This document shows positions 33,987-44,168 of a stretch of 64,000 nt of DNA, one piece after another. Numbering within the stretch: the first letter of the stretch is position 1; each line of letters begins with the position of its first letter. Where the stretch lies: contig JAGYVD010000005.1 of the NCBI GenBank assembly GCA_021209875.1, forward strand, positions 1,302,001 through 1,366,000, given 5' to 3'. Below the pieces are notes generated by a model. That model worked only from the letters and a program-made list of their open reading frames with translations. It was not told where the DNA came from and made no database searches. This DNA comes from Rosellinia necatrix (lineage: Eukaryota; Ascomycota; Sordariomycetes; Xylariales; Xylariaceae). A program made the translations under genes and the position numbers.

Positions 33987-34692
33987 ATCCGTCCTAGATA
34001 CCTAGTCGTATTCTGGTGTTCATTTGCTGAAGGAGTGTGATACTATAAGCATGGACTCAGTATCCGTATGTTTATTTATTCACTCCTGTTTAGCTTATCC
34101 CCACACTCGAATGGCGGCTTAGCAGATGTCCTCCATGGTTTAATCTAGAGCTGCTTCGCCATATCTATTAGAATGGGTTAGAGACAGGCATCTATCTGTC
34201 TTGGCTAGGATCATTGGCCGTCACCGGGGAAGCTTATCGTCGAAGTTAGGTTTCCTTGGGAATAGCACCCAAAACTCCAAAATGGCAGGTTTCCCCCTGG
34301 CGCGGCCCCAAACCCCCGCGTCCGACACCAAATCATTACGTCTATGATTTATGACGATGGAAATGATAGGTCCTATTATTTCCGCTCTACGGGGTTGCCA
34401 CCAACTACAAGCTTCAATTTTATCAGTCGCGTAGAAAAACCTTGTAGCTCTCCGTGTAGTATGCAGCTGTGTAACAATTCAAATACCACAGACCACGCAA
34501 GTAAGGAAACACAACATATAGATATATTCGACCTTCGTACAATGTTCACCCAAGGAGCAGCCTTTTTTTAGAGGCTGTCGCTCGCCCAATACATGCGTTC
34601 AAAACAACCCTATCTCTCTGCAATGCCGCGTGAAATGTGTAGATATGTCGTTCGATTGAAACATCTGTATATCTAAAATAATAATAATAGGA
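33987..34692. other. Intergenic region between SDR and monooxygenase
   Basis: This is 700 bp between co-directional minus-strand genes: the promoter of the first SDR on the left and the 3' flank of the monooxygenase on the right. It contains a G/C-rich patch near 34280-34325 (CCCCCTGGCGCGGCCCC). No gene is seen. Confidence 0.4.
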
Positions 34693-36399
34693 TCACAATC
34701 CGGGTTCAAGGTCCGAGTCCCGTCTTGCAAAGTCTAAATCCCCCCATCCCGTTTGTGCGGCGTCAGAGCATCGCTTCCGGTATCCGATGACACTGCCAGC
34801 GTACCTCGCCACGCTTCTCTCCTGTTTGCCCTTGACATTGGTATTCACGCCAGTCATCCAGCTGTCGATTTCGTTCGCCAGAAAGCCCTGACTGCACTCC
34901 ACCACGTGTTCTCCCCAAACCCGGACTGCTTCGTCTTTGGGCGCCGCGTAAGAGTACCCGTGATCGAAGATGTGCTGCAGCATCGCGCACACGACGTCGA
35001 CGGCGTTCTCGAGGCTTCGGGTGCCGTTTCCGAAAGGTTGATGGGGCCCTAGAACCATGAACATGTTGGGCATATCAGGTATCATGATACCCAAGAAGGT
35101 CTTAGGCTTGTGATCCACCCATATAGCAGCATTCTTTCCCTTCTCTGTGTCACTATACCCCAGAAGGGGTCTTCCCCGTCTACCGCGGAAGTCGATCTCG
35201 CTGAAGGATCCTGTGATGGCATTGAAACCAGTCGCGAGTATCAGGACGTCAAGCTCATGAGTCTTCCCATCCTGCGTATGGATTCCGGTAGCTGTCACTC
35301 CCTCGATGGGGGCCTTCTTCAGATCTGCAAGATGCACATTCGGTTGGTCGTAAACCTCGAAGTATCCGCTTTCCAGCGGCACACGCCTGGTACCGAAGCC
35401 ATGGTCTTTGGGAATTAGGGAATCAGCCACCTCGGGGTCTTTGATCCGTTTCCTAATCTTCTCAGAAATGTATCCGGAATAGAGTCTGTTGGCCTCACGG
35501 CATGTGTAGGTATCTTTGAAGACACCGAGCCATTTACCAAACCCTTGCTCGTTGTATAGCTGATCCCATAGTAAGAGTCGTTCTGCCGTCGTGACATCCG
35601 AAGAGTTCCGGGGATCGGCCTGGTAGAGGAATCCAGATGAGGTCCTAGCACACTGGGCAAATGTTTCTGGGTATTCCTTGGCATGCTGCTTCATCTCTTC
35701 TTCTGATATTGGCTTGTTGCGCAGCGGAACCGACCAGTTGGCGGTTCGCTGGAAAACGGTGAGAGATTCGACGTTGGATTCCCGGGCTATCGCTGTAATT
35801 GTTTGAATACCTGTCGCTCCCGTACCAATGACACCTATTCTCTTTCCAGCAAGGTGCCTTTTATGATCGAGATCTCTCGGCCATGCAGATGTGTGGAAGG
35901 CTTGGCCCTCAAAGTTCTCAATTCCAGGAATCAGGGGTAGTACGGGCCTAGAGAGAAAACCCAAGCAACTGACGAAAAAACGAGCTTTGTACTCAAAGTT
36001 CATGGTGTCGACGATGTGCCAAGAATGTTCGCCATCAAGCCAATGCGCGGACTTGATTCTCGTGTCGAATTGCATGTCCTTATACAGATTGTGTTTTTCA
36101 CACACTCGCTCAATGTAATTCAGCACATCTGGCTGGGGCGAGAATGTCTCTTTCCAATGCCACTCGTCCAACAACTCCTTGTCCCACGAGAACTGATAGG
36201 TCAGGGACTCTGTGTCGACTCGCGCGCCAGGATAGCGGTTCGTGTGCCACGTGCCACCGGCTCCAGACGAAGCCTCGAGGACTTTGACGCGCCACGACGG
36301 GAAGCGCTCTCGGATATGATGAAGTGCGCACACACCAGAGAACCCCGCGCCTCCGATGATGACATCGTAGTCAAATACTTTGGGACCGAGCGACCCCAT
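34693..36399 (-). CDS. Flavin-containing Baeyer-Villiger monooxygenase
   Basis: FAD/NADPH-dependent enzyme inserting one oxygen next to a ketone carbonyl to give an ester or lactone (or, in related enzymes, oxygenating N or S). It has a single exon, 568 residues, with the start at the ATG that gives MGSLGPKVFDYDVIIGGAG. Motifs seen: FAD-binding GGAGFSG at residues 16-22; GGTWHTNRYPGARVD at 48-62, typical of type I Baeyer-Villiger enzymes; the fingerprint FxGxxxHxxxW as FEGQAFHTSAWP (Phe163, Gly165, His169, Trp173); the NADPH-binding GTGATG at 192-197; and LATGF near residue 390. It is closest in style to the cyclohexanone/phenylacetone monooxygenase group. The neighbours are two SDRs and a permease on the same strand, which fits alcohol to ketone to ester chemistry. 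The in-frame codon five positions upstream is not ATG. Confidence 0.92.
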   Translation of the reverse strand: MGSLGPKVFDYDVIIGGAGFSGVCALHHIRERFPSWRVKVLEASSGAGGTWHTNRYPGARVDTESLTYQFSWDKELLDEWHWKETFSPQPDVLNYIERVCEKHNLYKDMQFDTRIKSAHWLDGEHSWHIVDTMNFEYKARFFVSCLGFLSRPVLPLIPGIENFEGQAFHTSAWPRDLDHKRHLAGKRIGVIGTGATGIQTITAIARESNVESLTVFQRTANWSVPLRNKPISEEEMKQHAKEYPETFAQCARTSSGFLYQADPRNSSDVTTAERLLLWDQLYNEQGFGKWLGVFKDTYTCREANRLYSGYISEKIRKRIKDPEVADSLIPKDHGFGTRRVPLESGYFEVYDQPNVHLADLKKAPIEGVTATGIHTQDGKTHELDVLILATGFNAITGSFSEIDFRGRRGRPLLGYSDTEKGKNAAIWVDHKPKTFLGIMIPDMPNMFMVLGPHQPFGNGTRSLENAVDVVCAMLQHIFDHGYSYAAPKDEAVRVWGEHVVECSQGFLANEIDSWMTGVNTNVKGKQERSVARYAGSVIGYRKRCSDAAQTGWGDLDFARRDSDLEPGL

Positions 36400-37366
36400 A
36401 GCAGCGATACACAATGATGCTCTCCAAAGATACGATGTGATATGTCAACGGGTGAAGGTCTGTAGACGAAGAGTATTCGGCAATTGCGTCTCTATTTCCC
36501 TCACAAAGTCACGGGAGACCGTATGTGTATACCTAGTGCACTCCTTATATAATAGATACCTAGATAGGGTAGCCAGCTGAGCCTAGCAGTTGCCTTAGTT
36601 CGCTCTCCTTCTCCAAGTGCAAGCAAAGATAGACAGGTGGTGGCGAGTTAGCATTGGAACCCTCTTCTAACCAAATCGCCTTGGTATCTGGTCCTATCAC
36701 TACCATTTCCATCACACTATCGTTACATAACCTGCTGCATAATATTGATGCAATCACGATCAATGTCCGATTTAGACCTAGGAAAGCCTCACCATCCCAG
36801 GGGGGAGAGATAAGGCAATTGCACGCGTACACACGAGTCAGTCACGTTTATCAGAAGCGTGCGAGTGAGACCCTTGTCTCCGGGATTACTTTCCTAAAAT
36901 GTTGCTCTCTTTTTAGTGCCCGCATCCCCCCCTCATAGTTATCCCCCACATCCCCCCCCCCTCGTTCATTAGCGGATCTCCCCGCGTGCCTAGATGGAGG
37001 ATTGGAACAGTAACGCGACACGGGTATGTATACGTAAGAATGGTCACTCAGATATTTCTCTCGAATATGCTGTCATGACATCTTACTACTATGCCTATTC
37101 AAAGAGTTAATACCCTGTGCGTGGGGCTGTAATTACCGTATGAAGTTGTGCAAAAAGAAATCATTCATTATTCATAGTCCGGAAAGACGGGCGTCAGGGG
37201 TCAATGCGGCTTATATGTACTAACTAGGTACTCGGGGTCAATCTACAGTACACTAGTTTATCTACAGCGATCACAATGTTTTTTTTTTTTTTTTGCTGGT
37301 CGGGAACATTAAGAAGACGCAGAAGCAGTTGCATGTGTTCGTAAGTCGGTCTGTGATATTCGACCT
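36400..37366. other. Promoter region of the Baeyer-Villiger monooxygenase gene
   Basis: This is about 970 bp between two minus-strand genes. It contains a run of C-tracts at about 36920-36965 and an 18-base T tract near 37277. No coding frame is recognised. Confidence 0.45.
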
Positions 37367-38182
37367 CTACCTCTCCGTATAACCGCCGTCGACCATAAGC
37401 GCAGTCCCCGTAACAAACGAACTCCTCCCACCAGCCAGGTATACAACGCCATCGGCGATTTCCTGTGGCTTACCCACCCGCATCATCGGCACTACTGTCG
37501 TGACCCGTTCCTGCATCGCCTTGAAAACGCCGGGGTTCTGTGTGGTGAGAGGCGTCTCGGTATAGCCCGGGCAGATCGCATTGATCCGCAGACCTTGCGC
37601 GGCGTAGTCCTCGGAGGCCGATCTCATCAGCCCTAGAACTCCGGCCTTTGACGCGGCATACGCGGTCGACAGAGGGATCCCTGCCACGGACTGGATGGAG
37701 CCGAAGAGGACGATGGAGCCCTTCTGTAGAGGTCGCCCGTCGATGGACGATTTTATCTCGTCCTGCTTCAGCATGATCTGCGCGCTGGCCTTGAGTATGA
37801 ACAGGGACCCTGATAGATTGATGTCGAGGATGCGCTGCCAGTCGCGGGCTTGCGCGAATGCAGCGCCGCCTTCGTGTTTCATGGCGATGCCGGCCGCGTT
37901 GGCGACGTAGTCTAGCCGCCCGAATTCCTGAGCCACGAACTTAACCGCAGCACTGACATCCTCTTCTTTTGATATATCGACCTGCTGGATGATGATCCGG
38001 CAGGCTTTGCCGTTGGGTGCAAACTTCTTCTCTTCTATCTCGGCCTTGACGGTATTCAGGCCCTCCAGGTTGACGTCGAATAATGCAACTCCAGCAGCAC
38101 CATCCCTGGCAAAAGTGTTCGCGCAAGCCCTGCCGATGCCCGACCCAGCCCCTGTCACGAGCGCATACCCGGGTACATCCAT
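37367..38182 (-). CDS. Short-chain dehydrogenase/reductase (SDR), second cluster member
   Basis: Single exon, 271 residues, with a clear ATG. A classical SDR with TGAGSGIG at residues 10-17, Asp36 at the end of beta-2 (NAD-type), NAAG at 95-98, catalytic Ser162, Tyr175 and Lys179 (YAASK), the NAICPGYTETPL segment after the active site, and the usual ending FVTGTALMVDGGYTER. It probably oxidises a secondary alcohol or reduces a ketone in the cytosol. It is not a close duplicate of the other SDR here: intron content and loops differ (an insert around KSSIDGRPLQKGS). It lies upstream of and co-directional with the monooxygenase, as expected for a shared pathway. Confidence 0.92.
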   Translation of the reverse strand: MDVPGYALVTGAGSGIGRACANTFARDGAAGVALFDVNLEGLNTVKAEIEEKKFAPNGKACRIIIQQVDISKEEDVSAAVKFVAQEFGRLDYVANAAGIAMKHEGGAAFAQARDWQRILDINLSGSLFILKASAQIMLKQDEIKSSIDGRPLQKGSIVLFGSIQSVAGIPLSTAYAASKAGVLGLMRSASEDYAAQGLRINAICPGYTETPLTTQNPGVFKAMQERVTTVVPMMRVGKPQEIADGVVYLAGGRSSFVTGTALMVDGGYTER

Positions 38183-38902
38183 GGCGGAAATATAAGTCTT
38201 CCCCTATATGGCTTCCGAGGGGAAGTAAAAGTGAGCAGGACTGGATAAGTGATGATACGCGTTAATACTTGGTCAGAAATGACAATTACATGTGCAGATC
38301 GCTGGAATTGTAGTCAGTTGCTATATGCGCTCGATATTATTATCAGCTTGTGTGAGTACTATCTATATGATATGAGGTATGCTCCGGTAGGTATATTGTA
38401 TGCCTGACCTAGCCAGCCATCCGACTGAAATTATATCCCTGCTGACCAAAAGAGAAGGTATTCCCTGGTGGGTCTAGTGGGGAGCTACCTACCTAGGTAA
38501 GCATTATTGTTATCGTCGCCTCTGATTCTCTGAGGGGGTGGATCGATCTCCCGTGGTTGCAGTGGAACTGCCTCGATGAATCTAGGTCGTCTTGGGTGGT
38601 TGGTTGATCGAGAATCTCACACGTTATCAAACCACTCAAGGTTCCGACATGTGGGTTAGCTTATCTTTTACACGGCCAGTTATCAATCACGGTGTTTCTT
38701 ATTGGAGATAATAGAGCCTCTGGTTTGATAGTCGGCAAGTATCTGTCTTGACTGCCGTCATGTGGTATTATAGAACACGTTATTATAGGAGGCTCCTAGA
38801 TCATATTCGTACCTAAGCTAAAAGTAATATTATACGAACAGTCTCTGTGTTGCACATCGCGGTAATATATATGTTATGGTGGCCTGACTCTGCTGGCTCT
38901 CA
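38183..38902. other. Intergenic region between SDR and permease
   Basis: This is 720 bp: the SDR promoter on the left and the permease 3' flank on the right. A short ACCTACCTAGGTAAG repeat lies near 38487. No gene is seen. Confidence 0.4.
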
Positions 38903-40704
38903 TTACAATTTGGGCGCTCGCCTGGAAAGTCTCTGCAGCCAATAATGACCAATGTTCTTCTTGTTTGATGACGTTACCTCATATTCCTCGTAAGCTCGCG
39001 CATCTGCCTCGACTGCATCTAATCCTGTAGTGAGGTCAACCTCGTGAGGTGCATATATCCAAGGATCATGTCGACCCAAAGTCAACTTATGTCCAATCCA
39101 AAGGAAGAGGAATATAGGAATACCAATATAGGCTGAGAGGAAGCTCCCCACGGACCATCTTCCTGGGAAGAACACGTAGAAGCCATTCAGCAACAGGAGA
39201 AGCGCGAAGAGAAACACGCAGATCCGTGCGGCGTAAGGTTGGATGCGCGAGCTGTAAGTTGACGCAATCCCCTGAACTTTACGGGCTTTCGTGAACCTCA
39301 TATACGTGATACAGCAGATTATCCAGGACGTGTGACCGGCCGTATTGGTTAAGTTGACGAACCAGTTGAATACCACGCCGCCCTGGGCACTGCACATCAA
39401 ATAGGCAAGCGGCCCGAAGAGGCACGCGGCAAAGACGGAATAGTACGGTAATCCCCAGCGGTTGCATCGTGTGAATAATTTAGGTGCGTGTCCCATAACC
39501 GCCAAGGAGTAAAGAGATCGACTCGAAACATAGAGATAAGCTGTTCCGGAGGACCAAGCGCTGGTCAGAATACCGGCATTGACGACGGAGGGCAAAATAT
39601 CGATGCCTGCCGTGCGGATTGCGATGACCCAAGGCGAAGCATTGGCATTGCCAGCGCCGGACACAAGGCCTGGGGAATTAGAGGCGCAAATTGCACCCAT
39701 GGCAATGGTGCTAAGGATATAAAATATAGCCAGACGGTAGAAGAAGGATCGAGCAGCCCGGGGGAGATTCCGCCGGGGGTTTTTCATCTCCCCCGATGTC
39801 ACGATAATCTGTTCTGGGCTAAAGTAAAACGAGAACCCTGACTGGACCCAACAGTACAGGAAAGCAACAAAACGCCCACGTGTCCCGGGGATTATAAAGG
39901 CATTGATGGCGCCGGGGTTTTCCCAGTAGTAAAAGCCGAGGCGGCGGTGGGAAGGCCCTCCACCAAGTATCAGAACCAGGGAAAGAATCAAAAGTCCAAT
40001 AATCAAGACGACCTTGATACTGGCAAACCAGAACTCGGCCTCTGCATATACATGAACGGGGAAGACGTTAAGGATCACGATGACGAGCAACAAGAGAGTG
40101 ATCCACGCCGCCACGGGAACCGAGTTGGGCCAGAAGTCGATGACGATAACGGCAGCGGTGGTTTCGTAGGCGGTGAGGATTCCGAAAGAGTAGAAGTAGA
40201 GGTAGCCAAGCGCTACACCTAGGGATTTCGATACGTAGCGCGAACAGTGCATGGACATCGAAGCCCCGGGAACTGGTAGATGGGCACCGACCTAGAATCA
40301 TTCGATTAGCGTGTTGACGCTCCCTGGCGGATTATATTGGGATGTGACATCTTCGGATAATAGAAACATAAATAGAAGTCGAGCTTGTAGGAATTTGTCC
40401 TATAACTTACTTCGACAACGGCCGTGGCGACGCCATAAACCATGCAAGACATTAGGACGTAGGCAATTAGAAGGAGTGCCGGCCCCCCGGCATGGAGAGA
40501 CTGGCCAGATGCAATGAAAAGAGACGTGCCGATGCATCCACCAATGGCAATCATCTGTGCGTGCCGCGACTTGATTGCACGTTTTGTTCCTTCTGTCGTC
40601 TCAATGACCTCTCCATTATGGGTAGTCTCGATTTTGGATAGGCTACTCTTTTTCTCAATGTCGAAGCCCAAATCTGGGTTATCGAATTCGTCAGGTGAGC
40701 TCAT
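38903..40704 (-). CDS. Amino-acid permease (YAT/APC family)
   Basis: Plasma-membrane proton-coupled uptake protein of the yeast amino-acid transporter type. Two exons on the minus strand: 40704-40411 and 40291-38903, with a 119 bp phase-0 intron (GTAAGT ... TTCTAG), giving 560 residues. The hydrophilic N-terminus is followed by the family signature around RHAQMIAIGGCIGTSLFIAS and GGPALLLIAYVLMSCMVYGV. The second exon opens with the conserved GAHLPVPGASMSMHCSRYVS. About twelve helices follow, with the typical loop ILTSAWSSGTAYLYVSSRSL and a cytosolic tail. The start is the ATG of MSSPDEFDN; the two codons before it are not ATG-initiated. The substrate is unknown, and members of this family also take up related amines. 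It is divergent from the Zn2Cys6 regulator across 1.1 kb. Confidence 0.93.
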
Positions 40705-41843
40705 GGTCAAAGCCGTGTGAAGTTACCGTCAGTACGGCGGCTTGTGATATGCACTGTCGAGGAAGGGGGTTGATGATATGTGGACTTGGGTGGGTAGCCA
40801 TGAGGGTTGAAGTAGACAAATGCAGGCGACGATACTAATTCAATCATTTATATACATCGAGGAGGAAGGGCCACGGCCATAGTATTACGATAAGTGGCAT
40901 GAGACTAGCTGAGCCCAACCCGATCGTCGTAAGGTATCGCCTTATCTCTCGGTCAGGGATCAAGGCAGACCGTAGTTTACCCCTGAAACGTATTGGCGTC
41001 GGAATTGTCGACAGGTGGTAGACCCTCTCACCGCGGAATCGTCGTTCTCGTCATCTAACCCGGATTTCTATATACTTAGTCTCAGCCTCAAATTCACACG
41101 GGGGGACCTCGACCTGCTCCGGACCTACACCCCGCATTATATCGACGGAAACAGTCAGGCTAATGCCTACCCCGCATATCGGGAGTATATTGCCGCTGTC
41201 AGTATGAAGCTATTATGTAAAATCTAACAAGCGGAAGCCAGTTGGGAACACGGTTCAGAGAGAGCCAATTCGTGTGTCCGGCATCAACCGAGATCTCGGT
41301 TCCCATCCGCATAAGAGGAGATGACGTATACTACTAGCACAGGTAGAGCCACTTTCTAGAATACAAAACCCCCCGGCTGTTATAATACACGGTGTTAGTA
41401 AGGTAGAGATAGATAGTGATTATACCTAGGTACTTAGGAGGTAGCTTACAGCTAACGCCATTTACTCATCTTGATAGAAGGCTCTACAACCCAACCGTTA
41501 TATGTCCGCCTCTTGATAACTAATGAGTAGTTCTGGGTTTCATATGCAGGGGACAAGGGGTTCGAATCTGGTGTGGCGTACCTTACAGCTGCTGTTGATC
41601 GAAAAAAGAAGGTAATCCCATCGTAGTACCCGATTAGCGGCATCCCCTCAGGCGAAACTTGCCTATTTGGACGAGTCCAGGCCCAACCACGGCCCACCCA
41701 TCTCTTGTCCTATAGGTAGCTTACTTTGCGTATCCTACTCAAGAAGGCATACCTATACACTGGTAATAATATACACTGCTAAGAATGAAGGAAGGTTTTC
41801 TCAGCACATCTTCGTCGTTCTCCCTACCTCGATTAAACATGAT
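40705..41843. promoter_or_regulatory. Divergent promoter between permease and Zn2Cys6 regulator
   Basis: The shared 1.1 kb flank carries two GATAAG cores in opposite orientation, at 40889-40894 (plus) and 40941-40946 (minus). They match the consensus of GATA factors of nitrogen regulation (AreA/NIT2 type) on the permease-proximal side. An everted CCG-N5-CGG lies at 41172-41182, a layout some zinc-cluster dimers bind. These are matches to short consensus words only. A divergent regulator next to its target is a common fungal cluster arrangement. Confidence 0.4.
41172..41182. promoter_or_regulatory. CCG-N5-CGG everted repeat, candidate zinc-cluster site
   Basis: The sequence reads CCGCATATCGG, two CGG half-sites pointing outward. 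It sits between the permease and the Zn2Cys6 gene and so is a candidate for autoregulation or cluster control. One such word is expected by chance every few kilobases. Confidence 0.25.
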
Positions 41844-44153
41844 ATGGCGAGCGTCAGAGGCCTGAGCGCGCGGTCCTTTGGAGGTTGCGATAACGTAAGT
41901 GCAATGGTACCCCCTGTGATGATTTCGGCCTTTGCTTGACAGCGTTTTATCGTTCAGTAACCCATTCAGGGGGGGTGACTTTCCATTCGCAGCTGACCCG
42001 GTCTCGCTTCCACCTGCTATCAGTGTCGTAGTAGGCGAGTGAAATGCGATGAGACGAGACCCTCTTGCCTGTTATGCAAGGCTACAGGGTTGGCTTGCAA
42101 GGGCTATGGCAAGAACATCTTCTTCGTCTCCGCCAATGATGACGACGGTGATGATGATGCTCCACCAGCGGATGAGGGGGTCAGGTTCCGCCGACTCTTG
42201 TTCACCGAGGCAGAGCGCCGTGACATGAGCCAGCAGCTCACGTCAAGCGTGCCCCAAGCTTCCGTCTCGAAGAAACTCTCGCGTATAGACGAAGCGTGCG
42301 AGAACACCTCCCAGAGCGAACGCCTACAATTGCAGATTGGTCCTTTTGGGGTATTTCGAGACCCTATTCAGGAGCCCGAGCGCACAGATTCACAGACGGA
42401 ACTTGAGGTAGATTGGTCGCTCGACCTAGAAATCGCCGATATCAACGAGCCAAGTTGTTTAGGAGCACAAGACGAACCAGGCTGTCCCCCTCCCATCCAG
42501 CATACAAGCCAGTCTTTCCTGGCCAATATGGTAAACCATTACATGCAAGATGTATCCCCTTCACCGCCGCCTCACATATACGGCATCACCGACACCTTAG
42601 ACTTGGATATGTCCATGGGACAACTTGATGGGAATACGACCCTCTCCGGCGAGGCTCGTGACTTCTGTCTCTCCATGAATAGTCAAGCAGTTTTTAATCA
42701 CCTAACCTTGTGGCAAAATGACATATCCTCCAACATCGAGATTGATATGCGTCACCCTTCCTACACATCTGCCTTTCCCACCTCCTCCCCCTTCAGCAAT
42801 CCCACTATGCCTGTCCCTGAGGATGCCGTGTTCCTCCTAAAACACTACACTACAAACGTCGTCAACATGATGACCCCATTTGAACACACAAAAACTCCAT
42901 GGCACACTTTATTCATTCCTCACGTTAAGAGCTGCCTTGCGGCCTTGACGATGGGTGAAACCCTCTGCCACGCCAGCCTGGCAATCTTTTTCGGCACTTT
43001 GACCATCAGCGCATCCAGCTTGGGGCACATGTCGTCCACTCCCGGATCTATCTGGTCCAAGAGAGCCAAACTATACGGGAAACATGCTCGCGAGTATTGC
43101 CAGGCGACACTAGCAACGGCGTATAACATGCCCAAAGTGGCCAAATACAAGACCATCTTGATGGCACTGCTCACCATGACGCAACTTTCCAACGTCACGG
43201 CCAATCACCAACATATCGATTTCTATCTGGTCGAGGCGGAGAAGTTTATCCGAATAAGGGGATTAAATCGGCCCAAGTCGCGGAAGGTGCGGCTGCTCCA
43301 TCACTGCTATGCATTCCAACGGGTTTTCTACGAGAGTCTGTGTGTCGACGGCAACAGCACACATCGGCGCGAGGTGAGGAGGGCGATAGAATCCAGCGAA
43401 TCCTCTGCCTATAGCATAGATAGCCTCTCGTTCCGCGTGGCTCAGCCGCGGTGGCGCGACCTGCCCCGCGAGATGCTGAGCCCGAAGTCGCTGGAAATAG
43501 GGGAGAACGACCTCCACCTTGAGCGGCCGGGCGTGTGGCCCCCGACGCTCTACCCCGAGATCTACGGGGTCCCCGAGATATTGGTCTTCTTCCTTTCCTG
43601 CATCGTGCGGCTCAGCAAGGCGAAGGATTTCGGCGGCGAGCTGAGCGTTGCTGGGTATCTGGACCTCGCCAAGATCTTGGAGACTTGCATCAAGCAATAC
43701 CGGGGATCGCACAACAACAGCAACAGCAACAACAACAACAATAATAACAACACGACAACCGCCGCGAGGGGTGCGACAAGGACAAGCGAGGATCCGAAGG
43801 CCGACGGCTCGGCGCTGATCACGAGCGCGGTGCAGAACGCCTTGGATATATATTTCTACCGCAAGATCTACGACGTGGATGCGTCGCTGCTCCAACACCT
43901 GGTGTCCGGCGTGCTTGCTGCCCTGACGCTCCATCAGTGCATGGGCTCTGACTTCGCATCCCGTGGTTCCTTGTGTCTCGTCTGGCCGGCCTTCATTGCG
44001 GCTTGTGAAGCCGAGGATGCCACTGAGCGCAAGGCCTTTTCCGAGTGGTTTGGGAAATGCGCAAGGAGCAGCGGCTTAAGGACATTCAGCATGACGCTGA
44101 AGGCAGTCGAAGACGCCTGGAATCGCCAAGTGCCTAGCCTAACAGCGAGGTAA
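41844..44153 (+). CDS. Zn2Cys6 binuclear cluster transcription factor
   Basis: Two exons, 41844-41894 (17 codons) and 42024-44153, giving 726 residues. The 129 bp intron (GTAAGT ... TATCAG) splits the DNA-binding domain: exon 1 ends with Cys15-Asp-Asn and exon 2 opens with Cys18. This gives the full pattern Cys15, 18, 25, 32, 35, 42 (C-x2-C-x6-C-x6-C-x2-C-x6-C). An alternative cysteine pair encoded in the intron end is blocked by a TGA at the usual acceptor, so the splice is well determined. The rest resembles the fungal-specific regulatory domain of the C6 family, with a conserved stretch VNMMTPFEHTKTPWHTLFIP, FLVEAEKF-type helices and a poly-Asn run near residue 570-585. It is nuclear. Its position divergent from the permease suggests it controls the neighbouring permease, SDR and monooxygenase genes. 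Confidence 0.92.
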
Positions 44154-44168
44154 TAAGTTCAAATATTA

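Noticed and set aside
41540..41590. tRNA-like T-arm GGTTCGAATC
   Set aside because: The flanks do not fold into acceptor, D and anticodon stems of a tRNA. The match is limited to the T-loop word.
41985..42024. Reading the zinc cluster as starting with TCYQC, using the GCAG acceptor at about 41990
   Set aside because: A TGA stop follows that acceptor in the required frame. The TATCAG acceptor gives the exact cysteine spacing with exon 1.
43263..43934. 223-codon minus-strand frame within the Zn2Cys6 gene
   Set aside because: It lies opposite a well-supported coding exon and has no domain. The Val run is opposite the poly-Asn codons.
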